A stretch of 64,000 bases of DNA from Rhodoblastus sphagnicola (GTDB lineage Bacteria > Pseudomonadota > Alphaproteobacteria > Rhizobiales > Beijerinckiaceae), in assembly GCF_002937075.1 (NCBI RefSeq), contig NZ_NHSJ01000018.1:1-64000 (forward strand). Reading direction: 5' to 3'. Shown piece by piece: positions 1-9,003 of this stretch. The notes under the pieces were generated by a model that worked only from the letters and a program-made list of their open reading frames with translations, was not told the DNA's origin and made no database searches. The translations under genes were made by a program, and so were the position numbers. Within the stretch, counting starts at the first letter, position 1, and each line of letters opens with the position of its first letter.

Positions 1-1
1 T

Positions 2-109
2 TTCGCGTACAACCTGCTCAGGGCCGCTGGGTGCGACAACATCAAAAACGCCCGCTGGCGCGCCGCACTCGATCTCAATCTAATCCTCGCTATGCCTCGA
101 CTGTATTGA
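2..109 (+). CDS. possible C-terminal end of an ORF entering from the left edge
   Basis: A frame open from the window edge runs for 35 codons and ends at a TGA. It begins FAYNLLRAAG, which vaguely resembles the C-terminal helices of some DDE transposases. It overlaps the end of istB on the other strand. Too little is visible to identify it, and it may be chance. Confidence 0.15.
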   Translation, partial: FAYNLLRAAGCDNIKNARWRAALDLNLILAMPRLY

Positions 110-844
110 GAACTGAACAGCCCTGCGGTAGCTTTCGCCATTCATCTCGATGATCGTCGCGTGATGAACCAAGCGGTCCACCGCCGCGGCTGTCATGGCG
201 GCGTCCGGAAAAACCGTCGCCCAGGCTGAAAATGCTTGGTTGGCGGTGATGGCGATGCTGTGGCGTTCGTATCGGTGCGCGATGAGTTCGAACAAGACGC
301 TGGTTTCGGCTTGATCCTTGCGGACATAGGAGAGATCGTCGAGCACGATGAGATCGAATTTGTCGAGCTTGTCGAGAGCGCCGATCAGGGCAAGATCGCG
401 CCGCGCGGCCTGAAGCCGTTGAACGATGTCGATGGTGCGCGTGAACAACACCCGCCGTCCGGCATCAATGAGCGCATGGCAGATGGCCGCCATGGCGTGG
501 CTTTTTCCCGTGCCGCTTTTCCCGAACAGCAGGAGATTGTCGCCGTTCCTGATCCAGTCTCCGCCGGCGCCGAGCGCCAGGAGATGCTGTTTTCGCACGC
601 CCGGCGCGGCGTCGAAATCGAAGCTGGCGACGGTCCTTCCGGCGGGCGCCTCGGATTGATCGCGATGCCGCTGGATGCGGCGGGACGCGCGCTCGGCGAC
701 TTCGATCTCCATCAGCGCGGCGATGGTTTTCTGAGCCGGCCAGCCGACGCGATCGACGGTTTCTGCGATGCGCCGCCAGTTGCGCGCGATGCTGGGCAGG
801 CGGAGCTCCGTCAGCAAAGAGGCGAGGAAGGTCGCATCGGTCAT
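80..844 (-). CDS. istB: IS21-family helper ATPase IstB
   Basis: IstB is the AAA+ ATPase that helps the IstA transposase of IS21-family insertion sequences choose and capture target DNA. The 254-residue product has the normal family length. A Walker A motif, GKSGTGKS, lies near residues 108-115, and a Walker B stretch ending LIVLDDLSY follows. ATG 844 was chosen over one five codons upstream because it overlaps the stop of the preceding istA-derived frame as ATGA, the usual IS21 coupling. The ORF looks intact, but its partner transposase is truncated, so this IS copy should not move by itself. It could still assist a complete IS21 copy elsewhere. Confidence 0.9.
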   Translation of the reverse strand: MTDATFLASLLTELRLPSIARNWRRIAETVDRVGWPAQKTIAALMEIEVAERASRRIQRHRDQSEAPAGRTVASFDFDAAPGVRKQHLLALGAGGDWIRNGDNLLLFGKSGTGKSHAMAAICHALIDAGRRVLFTRTIDIVQRLQAARRDLALIGALDKLDKFDLIVLDDLSYVRKDQAETSVLFELIAHRYERHSIAITANQAFSAWATVFPDAAMTAAAVDRLVHHATIIEMNGESYRRAVQFSIQSRHSED

Positions 845-2163
845 AGCTGAACCTCGCAAGCGGAAGACAGAAGGCGATTATAGACTTGGAGGTTGGGCTC
901 GGGGATGGCGACCTCGCTTGACGGGCTCGGTTTGCTGGCAAACTCCTCTTCGAGTTTGGCGAGGTCAGGCAGTTTGCCGGCGTCCAGGATGGCGTCGAGA
1001 CGATCGGCCAAAGCGATCTCGACGGCTTCGCGGGTCGAGGCCAGAACCAGCAATCCGACCATCGCCCGGCAGGCGTCCCGGGGCGGCACGGCGGCGTCCA
1101 GCGCCGCCCAGGCGCGGGCGTAGGCGGCGCGCGGGAAGAGGGCTTCGCGGTAGACGAGGTAGCGCAGGGCTTGCGGCTTGCGCCGCAGCGTGCCGATCAG
1201 ATGATGATAATCGATGGCGTGGCCGCGCGCGCCGTCGGTGCGCACGCGGGTCAGGCGCATGACCAGGTCGGGCCCGAGGAAACATTCCAGTCGGTCATCG
1301 AACAGGCGCACTTCGAGCTTGTGGCCGATCAGCCGGGACGGGACGGAATAAAGCACCCGATCGACATTGATGGTGCTGTTGCGCGTCACCTTTGGCGTCA
1401 CCGTCGAAAAATCGGTAGTCCTGCGCCTTGGCAGCTTTTTGAGCGTCTCGCGCTCGGCGGCGACCGCCTTGGCGCGGCGGGCGTTGTGCCGGTCGCAGAC
1501 GCGGTCGACAAAAGCGCGGTAAGCTTCCAGACTGTCGAAATCCCGGCTTTCCCGGCGAGGCAGCCTCTGGTCGAGACGGACCTTGATGTGGCCGTTGGCG
1601 GCCTCGATGCTGCCGTTTTCATTGGCCACGCCGGGATTGTTGCGGGTGGCCGTGCCAGGCGAGCCACGGTCGACCATCGCATCAAGCACATCGCGCACTT
1701 CAGCCCTTGTGATCGAAGACAGCCTGCGTCCCTTCCAAACGCTGACGAACTCCCTCTTCAAGGTTCGCTCAGCCTCGTCCGCCGTGGACTTGCGGTTTTT
1801 CGCTTTCGCATGGCGCGCGATGAACTTGTCGACGACGTCTTCAAATATGTCCTGCACTGGCGCGACCGGCGCGCGAGCAGCTTCCTTCGCCGCCTTCTTG
1901 GTTTTCGCGGGATCTTCGCCACAGGCAATAGCCTGGATGCTTTGCGCAGCCAACTTGCGCGCAGTCGGCAAGTCTATTGCAGGGAAAGGCCCAATGGTCA
2001 GCTTTTTGGGCTTGCCGCCGATGCGGTATCGTAACGCCCAGTTGCCTAAACCGCTTGGCTGGATAACGAAAAAGAGCCCGCGCGTGTGCCCGTCAGGAAT
2101 TTCCCGCCTTGCTGATCCCGGCTTGAAGTTCTCGAGCGCCTTGATGGTGAGGTCTTTGGCCAT
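841..2163 (-). pseudogene. chimera: 5' half of a tyrosine integrase gene fused to the 3' half of istA
   Basis: One 440-codon frame joins two unrelated genes. Residues 1 to about 172 match the arm-type DNA-binding domain (DUF4102) and core-binding helices of P4-type integrases; the region starts MAKDLTIKALENF and ends around AMVDRGSPGTA. From about residue 173 it switches to the C-terminal part of IstA, recognisable from NNPGVANENGSIEAANGH, and continues to the end. The integrase half has lost the whole catalytic domain with its Arg-His-Arg-Tyr residues. The istA half has lost its N-terminal DNA-binding region and the first acidic residues of the DDE site. Neither activity should survive. The junction lies near position 1645. 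Truncation of the IS21 element on insertion, or a later deletion, could have produced it. Confidence 0.85.
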
Positions 2164-2317
2164 TTCACGTTACCCCATGTCGCCGGGTAACGTCGGGGTA
2201 ACGACATCACCCCGTCTGTTCACGTCCGATCCTGTCCGAGACTCGCGGCAAGAATGCAACGTTCTCTAGAGCATTTCCGGCATCACCTGTCTCGGGCCGT
2301 CTGGCCACTTCTGCCAA

Positions 2318-2372
2318 GAGCCCCTCATTCGTAATGAGGGGGTCGGGGGGTCGAATCCGTCTTGCGGCACCA
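2318..2372 (+). other. 3' fragment of tRNA-Thr(CGU), probable integrase attachment site
   Basis: The stretch contains an anticodon arm CCTCA-TTCGTAA-TGAGG (anticodon CGT, Thr), a degenerate T arm, the acceptor 3' strand TTGCGGC and an encoded CCA. The 5' acceptor strand and D arm are missing, so it is not a functional tRNA gene. P4-type integrases commonly recombine at tRNA 3' ends, and this fragment lies about 150 bp upstream of the truncated integrase gene. It is best read as an att half-site left by an integrative element. Confidence 0.75.
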
Positions 2373-2454
2373 TTTCTTTTTGAAAAAGTTTTTAAAATCA
2401 AACAGATAGAATAAGGCGCTGTTGTGCGGTCCACAAAATGGTCCACAATTCCGA

Positions 2455-3087
2455 TCAGTAGGCCTCGGCCATTCCGTACATAGCCATCTCTTTCTGAAGT
2501 CGCGCGATGAGAATGGCGTCTGCTTTCGTCTTCGCGCTTGCCGCTTCCGCGTGAAGGCGGCTGAATGTGCGCCAATGCATGTGCTTCGGCTTCATGATTG
2601 GCAACGGCGCTTGAATGTCAGGGTTACAGGTAATTCGTCTTCTTTTTTTCGACGCGAGCAACCGTGCGCGACCAAGAGCGTCTTCATTTTGGCAGACGTA
2701 GGCGAGGCCGAGGCAATGACGGCACAAGAAATATTGGCGCGCCGCATAGAGTTTGCCTGCGCGCCGCCCGCAGGCATGACCGCTGCCAGTACCGGAACAG
2801 ATGAAGTAGGTCCGCTCGCCACCGAGGTTGCAAGGGCGGCGAACGAGTCCGACCGTTTGATAAGAAGTGACAGCCCCTTCACTTAAAGCCACCCGGCGAG
2901 CGAGGCGCAGACTCTCCTGGCCAGCGAGCATGCCAACATTTTCTTGGCTTGGCGACAAGGTGACGACCGTCGAAAGGCCTGGACGAAGTCGGCCCTCGCG
3001 ACGCAGAACATTCACGTCGAGGACGGGGTGGTTCTCCGCCCTGCGACGACCGCCGCGCCTTGGCCTTCCAGAACCGATCCCGCCCAT
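2455..3087 (-). CDS. island-associated protein with a cysteine cluster, unknown function
   Basis: The 210-residue product begins MGGIGSGRPRRGGRRR, a very basic N-terminus. Around residues 98-130 it carries spaced cysteines (FICSG, HACGRR, FLCRHC) that look like a zinc-ribbon or treble-clef site. Proteins starting with this GGIGSGRP signature are common as uncharacterised genes next to integrases in alphaproteobacterial islands, so nucleic-acid binding is a reasonable guess and nothing more. ATG 3087 was preferred over the adjoining upstream TTG. The gene diverges from cas3, and the two share a 120-bp AT-rich intergenic region. Confidence 0.6.
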   Translation of the reverse strand: MGGIGSGRPRRGGRRRAENHPVLDVNVLRREGRLRPGLSTVVTLSPSQENVGMLAGQESLRLARRVALSEGAVTSYQTVGLVRRPCNLGGERTYFICSGTGSGHACGRRAGKLYAARQYFLCRHCLGLAYVCQNEDALGRARLLASKKRRRITCNPDIQAPLPIMKPKHMHWRTFSRLHAEAASAKTKADAILIARLQKEMAMYGMAEAY

Positions 3088-3141
3088 CAAACAATCTCAG
3101 ATTTTATCGAATTCGTCTGGAAAATGCAGCTTTTCCATGCG

Positions 3142-3170
3142 CTGACAAGTTCATATCATAATACTATTTT
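3142..3170 (+). promoter_or_regulatory. candidate promoter of the cas operon
   Basis: CTGACA (3142-3147) and TATTTT (3165-3170) are 17 bp apart in an AT-rich stretch 38 bp before the cas3 start. This is a plausible sigma70-like promoter; it is inferred from the sequence only. Confidence 0.35.
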
Positions 3171-3207
3171 GAGCAACGAATGCTCACTTTCTTGAATTGG
3201 GGCTTCC

Positions 3208-5763
3208 ATGCTGTGTCCCGTTCCCAAGGGATCAAACTGGGCCAAGCTTAGCCCGCGTGACGCTGAAACAAAATTTTGGCACCCATTGGCCGACCATTGC
3301 ATGGACGTCGCCGCTTGCGCGGAGGCGCTGCTTTCTCGTCCCATGATCCGGTTGCGCCTGGCCGCCTTGGCGGGCGAACAGGAATTTCTCGACATCTGGG
3401 GCGCGCGCCTCGCAGCGCTTGCCTTCCTGCATGACTTTGGCAAAGCCAATCGCGATTTCCAAAGCCTCAAGGGCGGCCATATCGCGGAGGCGGCCTTTGT
3501 CGCCTCGAACGCCAAGTTGCGTCAGGCCGCAGGGTTGAATTTGCTGGAGAGTTGGCTTCCGGGCGACATACAGGCCTTGCTCGCCGTCGCGCTCGCCCAT
3601 CACGGGGCTCCTCCAGATTTCGACAGACTCCCGCAATGCGATCGCGCCTGGAGCAAGGATGAGTCGCGCGACCCCGTTGGCGATGTCAGGGCTCTGGTCA
3701 ATGTGGCCCAGAACGTCTGGCCCGAGGCCTTTGTCATGGGCGGCGCGCCCTTGCCGGAAGCAAATTCGCCATTCTGGCATGGTTATCTCGGCCTGCTGCA
3801 ATTGGCGGACTGGCTTGGTTCGGACGAGGCCCCCGACGCATTCCCATTCAGCACAAAGGAAGATGGCTCCCGCCTCGCCTTCGCGCGGCGACGCGCAACG
3901 GATTTGATCGACCGTATCGGCTTCAACTCCACCCCGCAGCACAAGGCTCTGCCTGATTATCTGGAATTTTCGCGCATAAGCGCGCATCCCCCGAGTGAAA
4001 TCCAACTTGCGGCGGCCGACGCGCCCGGCCCGGTGGTCGTGCTCGAAGCCGAAACGGGAGCGGGCAAGACCGAGGCCGCGCTTTGGCGATTCGCCCGCCT
4101 GTTCGCCGAGGGAAAAGTTGACAGCCTTTATTTTGCTTTGCCGACGCGCGTGGCGGCGAGCCAAATCCATGGACGCGTGCAGGAGGCTGCAAAGCGGCTG
4201 TTTGGATCGGAGGCCCCCGAGGTCTTGCGCGCGCTGCCCGGCGATGTGCGCATGGATGACGCTTCAGGCCGTCGCTTGCCGGGCTTCGCGATGCAATGGA
4301 ACGATGATCCGGACGAAGCCATAAGGCGTTCGCGCTGGGCGGCGGAACAACCCAAGCGTTTTTTGGCGGCGACAATCGCCGTTGGAACCATCGATCAGGC
4401 CTTGCTCGGCGCCGTCTGCCTGAAGCATGCGCAGATGCGCGGCTTCTGCTTGTCACGATCGCTTCTGGTGGTTGATGAGGTCCATGCCAGCGACGCCTAT
4501 ATGGAAAAATTGCTGGTCGTTCTTCTTGAACAGCACGCCCGGTTTGGCGGAGAGGCGCTGTTGCTGTCAGCCACATTGGGCGCGGCGGCGCGCGCGAGAC
4601 TGATCCTCGGCGCGCGGCGAGCGCGCGAGGCGATTCCCGCGCCGACGGAAGCGGCGGCGCTCGCCTATCCCTCGCTGGCCTGGAGAGAAAATGGCGAGCT
4701 TCGTCTTGTAGGCAAAGCCAGTCGAGGGCGCGTCAAGGATGTGAGCATCGAACCGCTCAAGATCATCGCCGATCCCGGCGCCATCGCCCAACGCGCCCTG
4801 GCGGCGGCGGAAAGCGGCGCGCGGGTGCTGGTGGTGCGCAATACCGTCCGCGATGCTGTCGCCACGGCGCGCGTGCTCGAAGCGGTTGCGCCCGATCATC
4901 CGGCTCTGTTCAGACTTGACCAGATTGTCACGCTGCATCATGGCCGATTCGCGCGCGGCGACCGCTGGCGGCTCGACGCCGAGGTCGAGCAGCGCATCGG
5001 CAAGACCGCCGAGGCGCGCCCGCTGGTGCTGGTCGGCACCCAGACTCTGGAGCAGAGCCTGGACATAGACGCCGATTTGCTGATCACCGATCTCGCGCCG
5101 ATGGACGTGCTGCTGCAACGGGTCGGACGGTTGCATCGACATGATCGCCGCCGCCCGCCCGGTTTTGAAGCGGCGCGCGCTTTGGTGCTGACGCCTGAAG
5201 ATTTCGAACCTGTGTTGCGTGCGCGCGACTTTCGCGGCCCGCATGGTTTGGGTGGCGTCTACGAGAATCTTTTGGCGTTGGCGGCGACGCGCGAAGCGAT
5301 TGGCTGTGGCGCCCACTGGACGATTCCGCAAATGAATCGCGCGCTGGTCGAAGCCGCCACCCATCCTGTGGCGCTTGAGGAACTGGAGGCGCGCCTCAGT
5401 CTCACGGATGCGCGCTGGAGCCGCGCCAGTATGAACCACGCCGGAGGGACGTTGGCCAGAAACGCTGCAGCGCAAATGGCGTCGATCGACTGGCATACGC
5501 CGGTGATCGATTTCCGCCTCGCAGATGAGAAAATCGGTACGCGCCTGGGCCTCGGCGACACTGAAATCGAGTTTGAAACGCCGCAGCTTGGTCCTTTTCT
5601 CAATTCCGAAGCGATCAGCCGCCTGTTGATCCCATCGCATCTGATGCGCGGAGGAAGCATGGAAGCGAAGGCGGTGGATATTGCCGCATGCGACGACGGG
5701 TTCACTTTCAGTTTGCAGGAGACTGTGTTCCGCTATTCGCGTTTCGGACTCGAAAAACTCTAA
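3208..5763 (+). CDS. cas3: CRISPR-associated nuclease/helicase Cas3 (type I-E)
   Basis: Cas3 is recruited by target-bound Cascade, unwinds the DNA and degrades it. The 851-residue protein has an N-terminal HD nuclease domain, with His25 and His30 in HPLADH, His75-Asp76 in LHDFGKA and a later AHHG. The superfamily 2 helicase domains follow: Walker A ETGAGKTEAAL near residue 280, a DEVH box near 421, motif III LLSATLG near 452 and motif VI QRVGRLHRH near 636. All expected catalytic residues are visible and the frame is uninterrupted. It is the first gene of an eight-gene operon and is followed by cse1 after 12 bp. Confidence 0.97.
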   Translation: MLCPVPKGSNWAKLSPRDAETKFWHPLADHCMDVAACAEALLSRPMIRLRLAALAGEQEFLDIWGARLAALAFLHDFGKANRDFQSLKGGHIAEAAFVASNAKLRQAAGLNLLESWLPGDIQALLAVALAHHGAPPDFDRLPQCDRAWSKDESRDPVGDVRALVNVAQNVWPEAFVMGGAPLPEANSPFWHGYLGLLQLADWLGSDEAPDAFPFSTKEDGSRLAFARRRATDLIDRIGFNSTPQHKALPDYLEFSRISAHPPSEIQLAAADAPGPVVVLEAETGAGKTEAALWRFARLFAEGKVDSLYFALPTRVAASQIHGRVQEAAKRLFGSEAPEVLRALPGDVRMDDASGRRLPGFAMQWNDDPDEAIRRSRWAAEQPKRFLAATIAVGTIDQALLGAVCLKHAQMRGFCLSRSLLVVDEVHASDAYMEKLLVVLLEQHARFGGEALLLSATLGAAARARLILGARRAREAIPAPTEAAALAYPSLAWRENGELRLVGKASRGRVKDVSIEPLKIIADPGAIAQRALAAAESGARVLVVRNTVRDAVATARVLEAVAPDHPALFRLDQIVTLHHGRFARGDRWRLDAEVEQRIGKTAEARPLVLVGTQTLEQSLDIDADLLITDLAPMDVLLQRVGRLHRHDRRRPPGFEAARALVLTPEDFEPVLRARDFRGPHGLGGVYENLLALAATREAIGCGAHWTIPQMNRALVEAATHPVALEELEARLSLTDARWSRASMNHAGGTLARNAAAQMASIDWHTPVIDFRLADEKIGTRLGLGDTEIEFETPQLGPFLNSEAISRLLIPSHLMRGGSMEAKAVDIAACDDGFTFSLQETVFRYSRFGLEKL

Positions 5764-5775
5764 GCAACTTTTCGC

Positions 5776-7335
5776 ATGGAGACACAAATATTGTTCAATT
5801 TATTGCACGATCCGGTCATCCGCACTCTCGTCACGGATGCAAGTGAAACGCCGCTTGCTCTCCCGGAGCTTTATGCAGCGCTGATGGTCGATTCGGTCGA
5901 AAGTTTTTCGGCCTTGCGCCCGCATCAGCGTCACGCCTGGCACGCCCTGCTCTGCCAAATCGGCGCAGTCGCCTGTTTGCGCGCCGATCTCGCCAAACCG
6001 CCCGCCGACGCCAACGATTGGCGCGCGGCGCTCAAAGACCTGACCGCCTATTTCCCCGACGACGCGCCGTGGCGGCTGGTCTCGCCTCTGGACCAACCCG
6101 CCTTCTTGCAACCGGTCGTCGGCCCGGTCGATTGTTTCCGTCCGCTCTCGACGCCCGATGAACTCGACATGCTCGTGACCGCCAAGAACCACGATGTCAA
6201 AGGCGCGCGATTGCTCAACGCTCTGCCCGACGATTGGTTGTTCGCGCTCGTCAGCCTGCAAACGATGGAGGGGTTCCTCGGGGCCGGAAATTACGGCGTG
6301 TCGCGCATGAATGGCGGGTTTTCCAATCGTCCCGGCTTTTCACTCGCGCCGCCCGGAGGGCTTGGCGCCCACATCCGGCGCGACATCGAAGGTTTGATCG
6401 CGTTGCGCGAGAAAACGCCGGAGGTTTTCGACGACGAGGGGTTGGCGCTGGTTTGGCTCGAACCCTGGGATGGCGCGGCTTCCCTGCAACCGAAGCATCT
6501 CGACCCCTATTACATTGAAATCTGCCGCCGCATCCGGCTCGTGCAACAGGACGGTCGGCTGCAAGCTTTCGCCGCCGGCAGCAAGGCGGCTCGGATCGTT
6601 TTCGGCAAGGAGGCCAAAGGCCTCACCGGCGACCCCTGGACGCCGGTTGAGTTCGACAATGGCGACCCCAAGGCGCTGACCGTCGATGCGCGCGGCTTTT
6701 CCTATCGGCGCATGTCGGAAATCTTGTTCGAAAAGGGTTTCAAACAGGCGCCCTTGCAGCAAATGTCGCGCAAGGATGAGGTGCGCGCCATGGTGCTGGT
6801 GGCGCGCGCTCTGGCGCGCGGCCAGGGCAAGACCGAAGGCCTGCATGAGCGTCGCATCGTCATGCAGCGCAGGATCGTCAAGCTGCTCGCTGACGGTCAA
6901 ATCCAAGACCTCGCCATCCCCGCCAGCCATCGCGTCGAACAGGCAGGTCTGGTGCGCAAGGCGCTGCGCTTCGGGCTGATGATGCTGTTCCAGAACGGTC
7001 CCGACTCGTTCCAGCCGCGCGACCCCAATTCCAGTAAACGCGCCGATCCTTTCCTCGATCGCTTCGAAGCCGATATCGATAGTGATTTCTTCGAAAGGCT
7101 GTTCGCCGAGGTGGAAGCCCAAGATGGGGCCAAGCTCGAAATCCGCGCGCATTGGCTAACAGACCTGCGCCTGCGCGCGCTTGACCTGCTTCGAACCGCC
7201 GAAGCCGGCTCACCATCCTCCTCCATCCGCCGCCACCGCGCCATCGTGCGCGCTGAAAGCGCCTTCGACAATTCCTTCTACAAATCGTTCCGCGCCCCCT
7301 ATTTCCCCAAGGACGAGCATCATGACGCAGCTTGA
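5776..7335 (+). CDS. cse1: Cascade large subunit Cse1/CasA (Cas8e)
   Basis: Cse1 is the large subunit of type I-E Cascade. It recognises the PAM during target search and recruits Cas3 to the R-loop. The 519-residue length is typical. The start (FNLLHDPVIRTL) and the early block with ALRPHQRHAWHALL resemble Cse1 proteins. Position directly after cas3 and before cse2 supports the call, as this family is poorly conserved. The last 14 bp overlap the start of cse2, indicating translational coupling. Confidence 0.9.
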   Translation: METQILFNLLHDPVIRTLVTDASETPLALPELYAALMVDSVESFSALRPHQRHAWHALLCQIGAVACLRADLAKPPADANDWRAALKDLTAYFPDDAPWRLVSPLDQPAFLQPVVGPVDCFRPLSTPDELDMLVTAKNHDVKGARLLNALPDDWLFALVSLQTMEGFLGAGNYGVSRMNGGFSNRPGFSLAPPGGLGAHIRRDIEGLIALREKTPEVFDDEGLALVWLEPWDGAASLQPKHLDPYYIEICRRIRLVQQDGRLQAFAAGSKAARIVFGKEAKGLTGDPWTPVEFDNGDPKALTVDARGFSYRRMSEILFEKGFKQAPLQQMSRKDEVRAMVLVARALARGQGKTEGLHERRIVMQRRIVKLLADGQIQDLAIPASHRVEQAGLVRKALRFGLMMLFQNGPDSFQPRDPNSSKRADPFLDRFEADIDSDFFERLFAEVEAQDGAKLEIRAHWLTDLRLRALDLLRTAEAGSPSSSIRRHRAIVRAESAFDNSFYKSFRAPYFPKDEHHDAA

Positions 7336-7846
7336 CGCCCCGGAGCAGACGGCTTCGCCCGAAGAAGAACGCGGGATTGGCTTCGCCCTGGTCAATGAAG
7401 TGCGCGGCTTGCTGAACGCCGAGCGGCGCGGCGACCTCGCGGAATTGCGCCGCCTCGATCCTGATCAACCCCAAGCCCCCGCCTTCTTTCGCATTCTGGC
7501 GCGCGTGGCGCCCGAGGCCGGCGTCGAGTCGATGCGCCGCTACGCGCATTATCTGCGCATATTGGCGCTCAACCCGGACGCCCTCAGCAATGACCGGTTG
7601 GGGGCCGTCATGGCCGCCGCCGGCCTTTCCGAAAGCCGGGTGCAGCGCATGCTGACCGCGCGCGGCGAAAGCTTGCACGACCAATTGCGCCTGATCGCCC
7701 GCCGCCTCGCCAATGCCGGCAATGTGCCGTGGAGCGGCTTTCGTGACCTGCTGCTGACGACCGATGAAGACAAGGTCGAACGCAAACGCATGATGATCGC
7801 TCGCGACTACTGGCGCGCGCTGGATCGTCAACAATCTCAATCCTGA
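7322..7846 (+). CDS. cse2: Cascade small subunit Cse2/CasB (Cas11)
   Basis: Cse2 forms the small-subunit dimer of type I-E Cascade that stabilises the displaced strand of the R-loop. The 174-residue all-helical product (MTQLDAPEQTASPEE at the start) has the expected size and sits in the canonical position between cse1 and cas7. The ATG at 7322 was chosen because it lies inside the end of cse1 and gives the usual family length; the same frame remains open upstream without an obvious ribosome site. Confidence 0.88.
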   Translation: MTQLDAPEQTASPEEERGIGFALVNEVRGLLNAERRGDLAELRRLDPDQPQAPAFFRILARVAPEAGVESMRRYAHYLRILALNPDALSNDRLGAVMAAAGLSESRVQRMLTARGESLHDQLRLIARRLANAGNVPWSGFRDLLLTTDEDKVERKRMMIARDYWRALDRQQSQS

Positions 7847-7874
7847 TTCCCGTCTGATATTTCCGGAGTTTTCT

Positions 7875-9002
7875 ATGACCGCGCCCCGTTTCATCCAGTT
7901 GCACGCCCTGGTGTCCTATTCCGCCGCCTTGCTGAACCGCGACGATTCAGGCTTCGCCAAGCGACTGCCTTTTGGCGGAACGTCCCGCACACGCATTTCC
8001 TCGCAATGTTTGAAACGTCATTGGCGCAAGGCGCAGGACGAGTGGGCGCTGTCCGCCATCGGGCCGGAAATGGCCGTGCGCTCGCGCAAGATTCCCGAGG
8101 AGCGCATCCTTCCCGCGCTGGAAACAGCCAGTGTCGGCACGGCAGAGACGCGAAAAGCGGCGACGGACGCCATCGCCGTGGCGCTCTACAGCAAATCGGC
8201 GGTCAAAGACCCCTCCTCTCGACAGGCGCTGCTGATCGGTGAGCCCGAAATCGCCTATCTGGTGGAAAAGGCGAAGGCCGCCGCCGCCGAGGCCGACGCC
8301 AAGTCGGCGACGGCGGCTATCGAAAAGCTCTTCAAGAAGGAGGAAAAGGCCAATCTTTCGGCCATGCTGGAAGCCAAGGGCGCGCTTCATGCCGGCCTTG
8401 AGGCGGCGCTGTTCGGGCGCATGGTGACCTCCGACCCCGACGCCAACACCGACGCGGCGATTCATGTCGCCCATGCCTTCACCGTTCACAAGGAGGAAGC
8501 CGAGACGGACTATTTCACGGTCGTCGACGATCTCGAAACCGGCTCGGGCGCCGGCGGCATTTTCGACACCGAAATCACCGCCGGATTGTTCTATCTTTAT
8601 GTGGTGATCGACGTTCCCGCGCTGATCGCCAATCTCGGCGGCGACGCCGCGCTGGCGGGCAAAGTCGTGGAACATCTGACCCACCTCATCGCCACGGTCT
8701 CGCCCGGCGCCAAGAAAGGCTCGACCGCCCCTTACGCCTATGCCGATCTGCTTCTTGCAGAGACCGGAACCCGCCAGCCGCGCTCCCTGGCCAACGCCTT
8801 TCGCGACGCCAGCAAGGCGAGCGTCGCCGCCGCGACGGAACGTCTGGCCGATCATCTGGCCCGCCTCGACGCCATGTATGGCGCCAAGGAGACGCGTCGC
8901 CTCGCCGCATTGGACCCCAATCCGGTCTTGCCGGGTGAGCCGATTCGCCAAAACCTCGACGCGCTTGCGGAGGCGCTCGCCGCCGAGGTCGCGCGGGGTT
9001 GA
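7875..9002 (+). CDS. cas7: Cascade backbone subunit Cas7/Cse4 (type I-E)
   Basis: Cas7e polymerises along the crRNA spacer as the six-copy Cascade backbone. The 375-residue protein opens with FIQLHALVSYSAALLNRDD and RLPFGGTSRTRISSQ, the conserved RRM-type N-terminus of this family, and contains YFTVVDDLE and GIFDTEITAGLFYLY further on. Length is typical for Cse4. It lies 28 bp after cse2 and one base before cas5, in the standard type I-E order. Confidence 0.95.
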   Translation: MTAPRFIQLHALVSYSAALLNRDDSGFAKRLPFGGTSRTRISSQCLKRHWRKAQDEWALSAIGPEMAVRSRKIPEERILPALETASVGTAETRKAATDAIAVALYSKSAVKDPSSRQALLIGEPEIAYLVEKAKAAAAEADAKSATAAIEKLFKKEEKANLSAMLEAKGALHAGLEAALFGRMVTSDPDANTDAAIHVAHAFTVHKEEAETDYFTVVDDLETGSGAGGIFDTEITAGLFYLYVVIDVPALIANLGGDAALAGKVVEHLTHLIATVSPGAKKGSTAPYAYADLLLAETGTRQPRSLANAFRDASKASVAAATERLADHLARLDAMYGAKETRRLAALDPNPVLPGEPIRQNLDALAEALAAEVARG

Positions 9003-9003
9003 C

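Noticed and set aside
2318-2372. Functional tRNA-Thr gene
   Set aside because: The 5' acceptor strand and D arm are absent and the T arm has mismatches, so only a 3' fragment is present.
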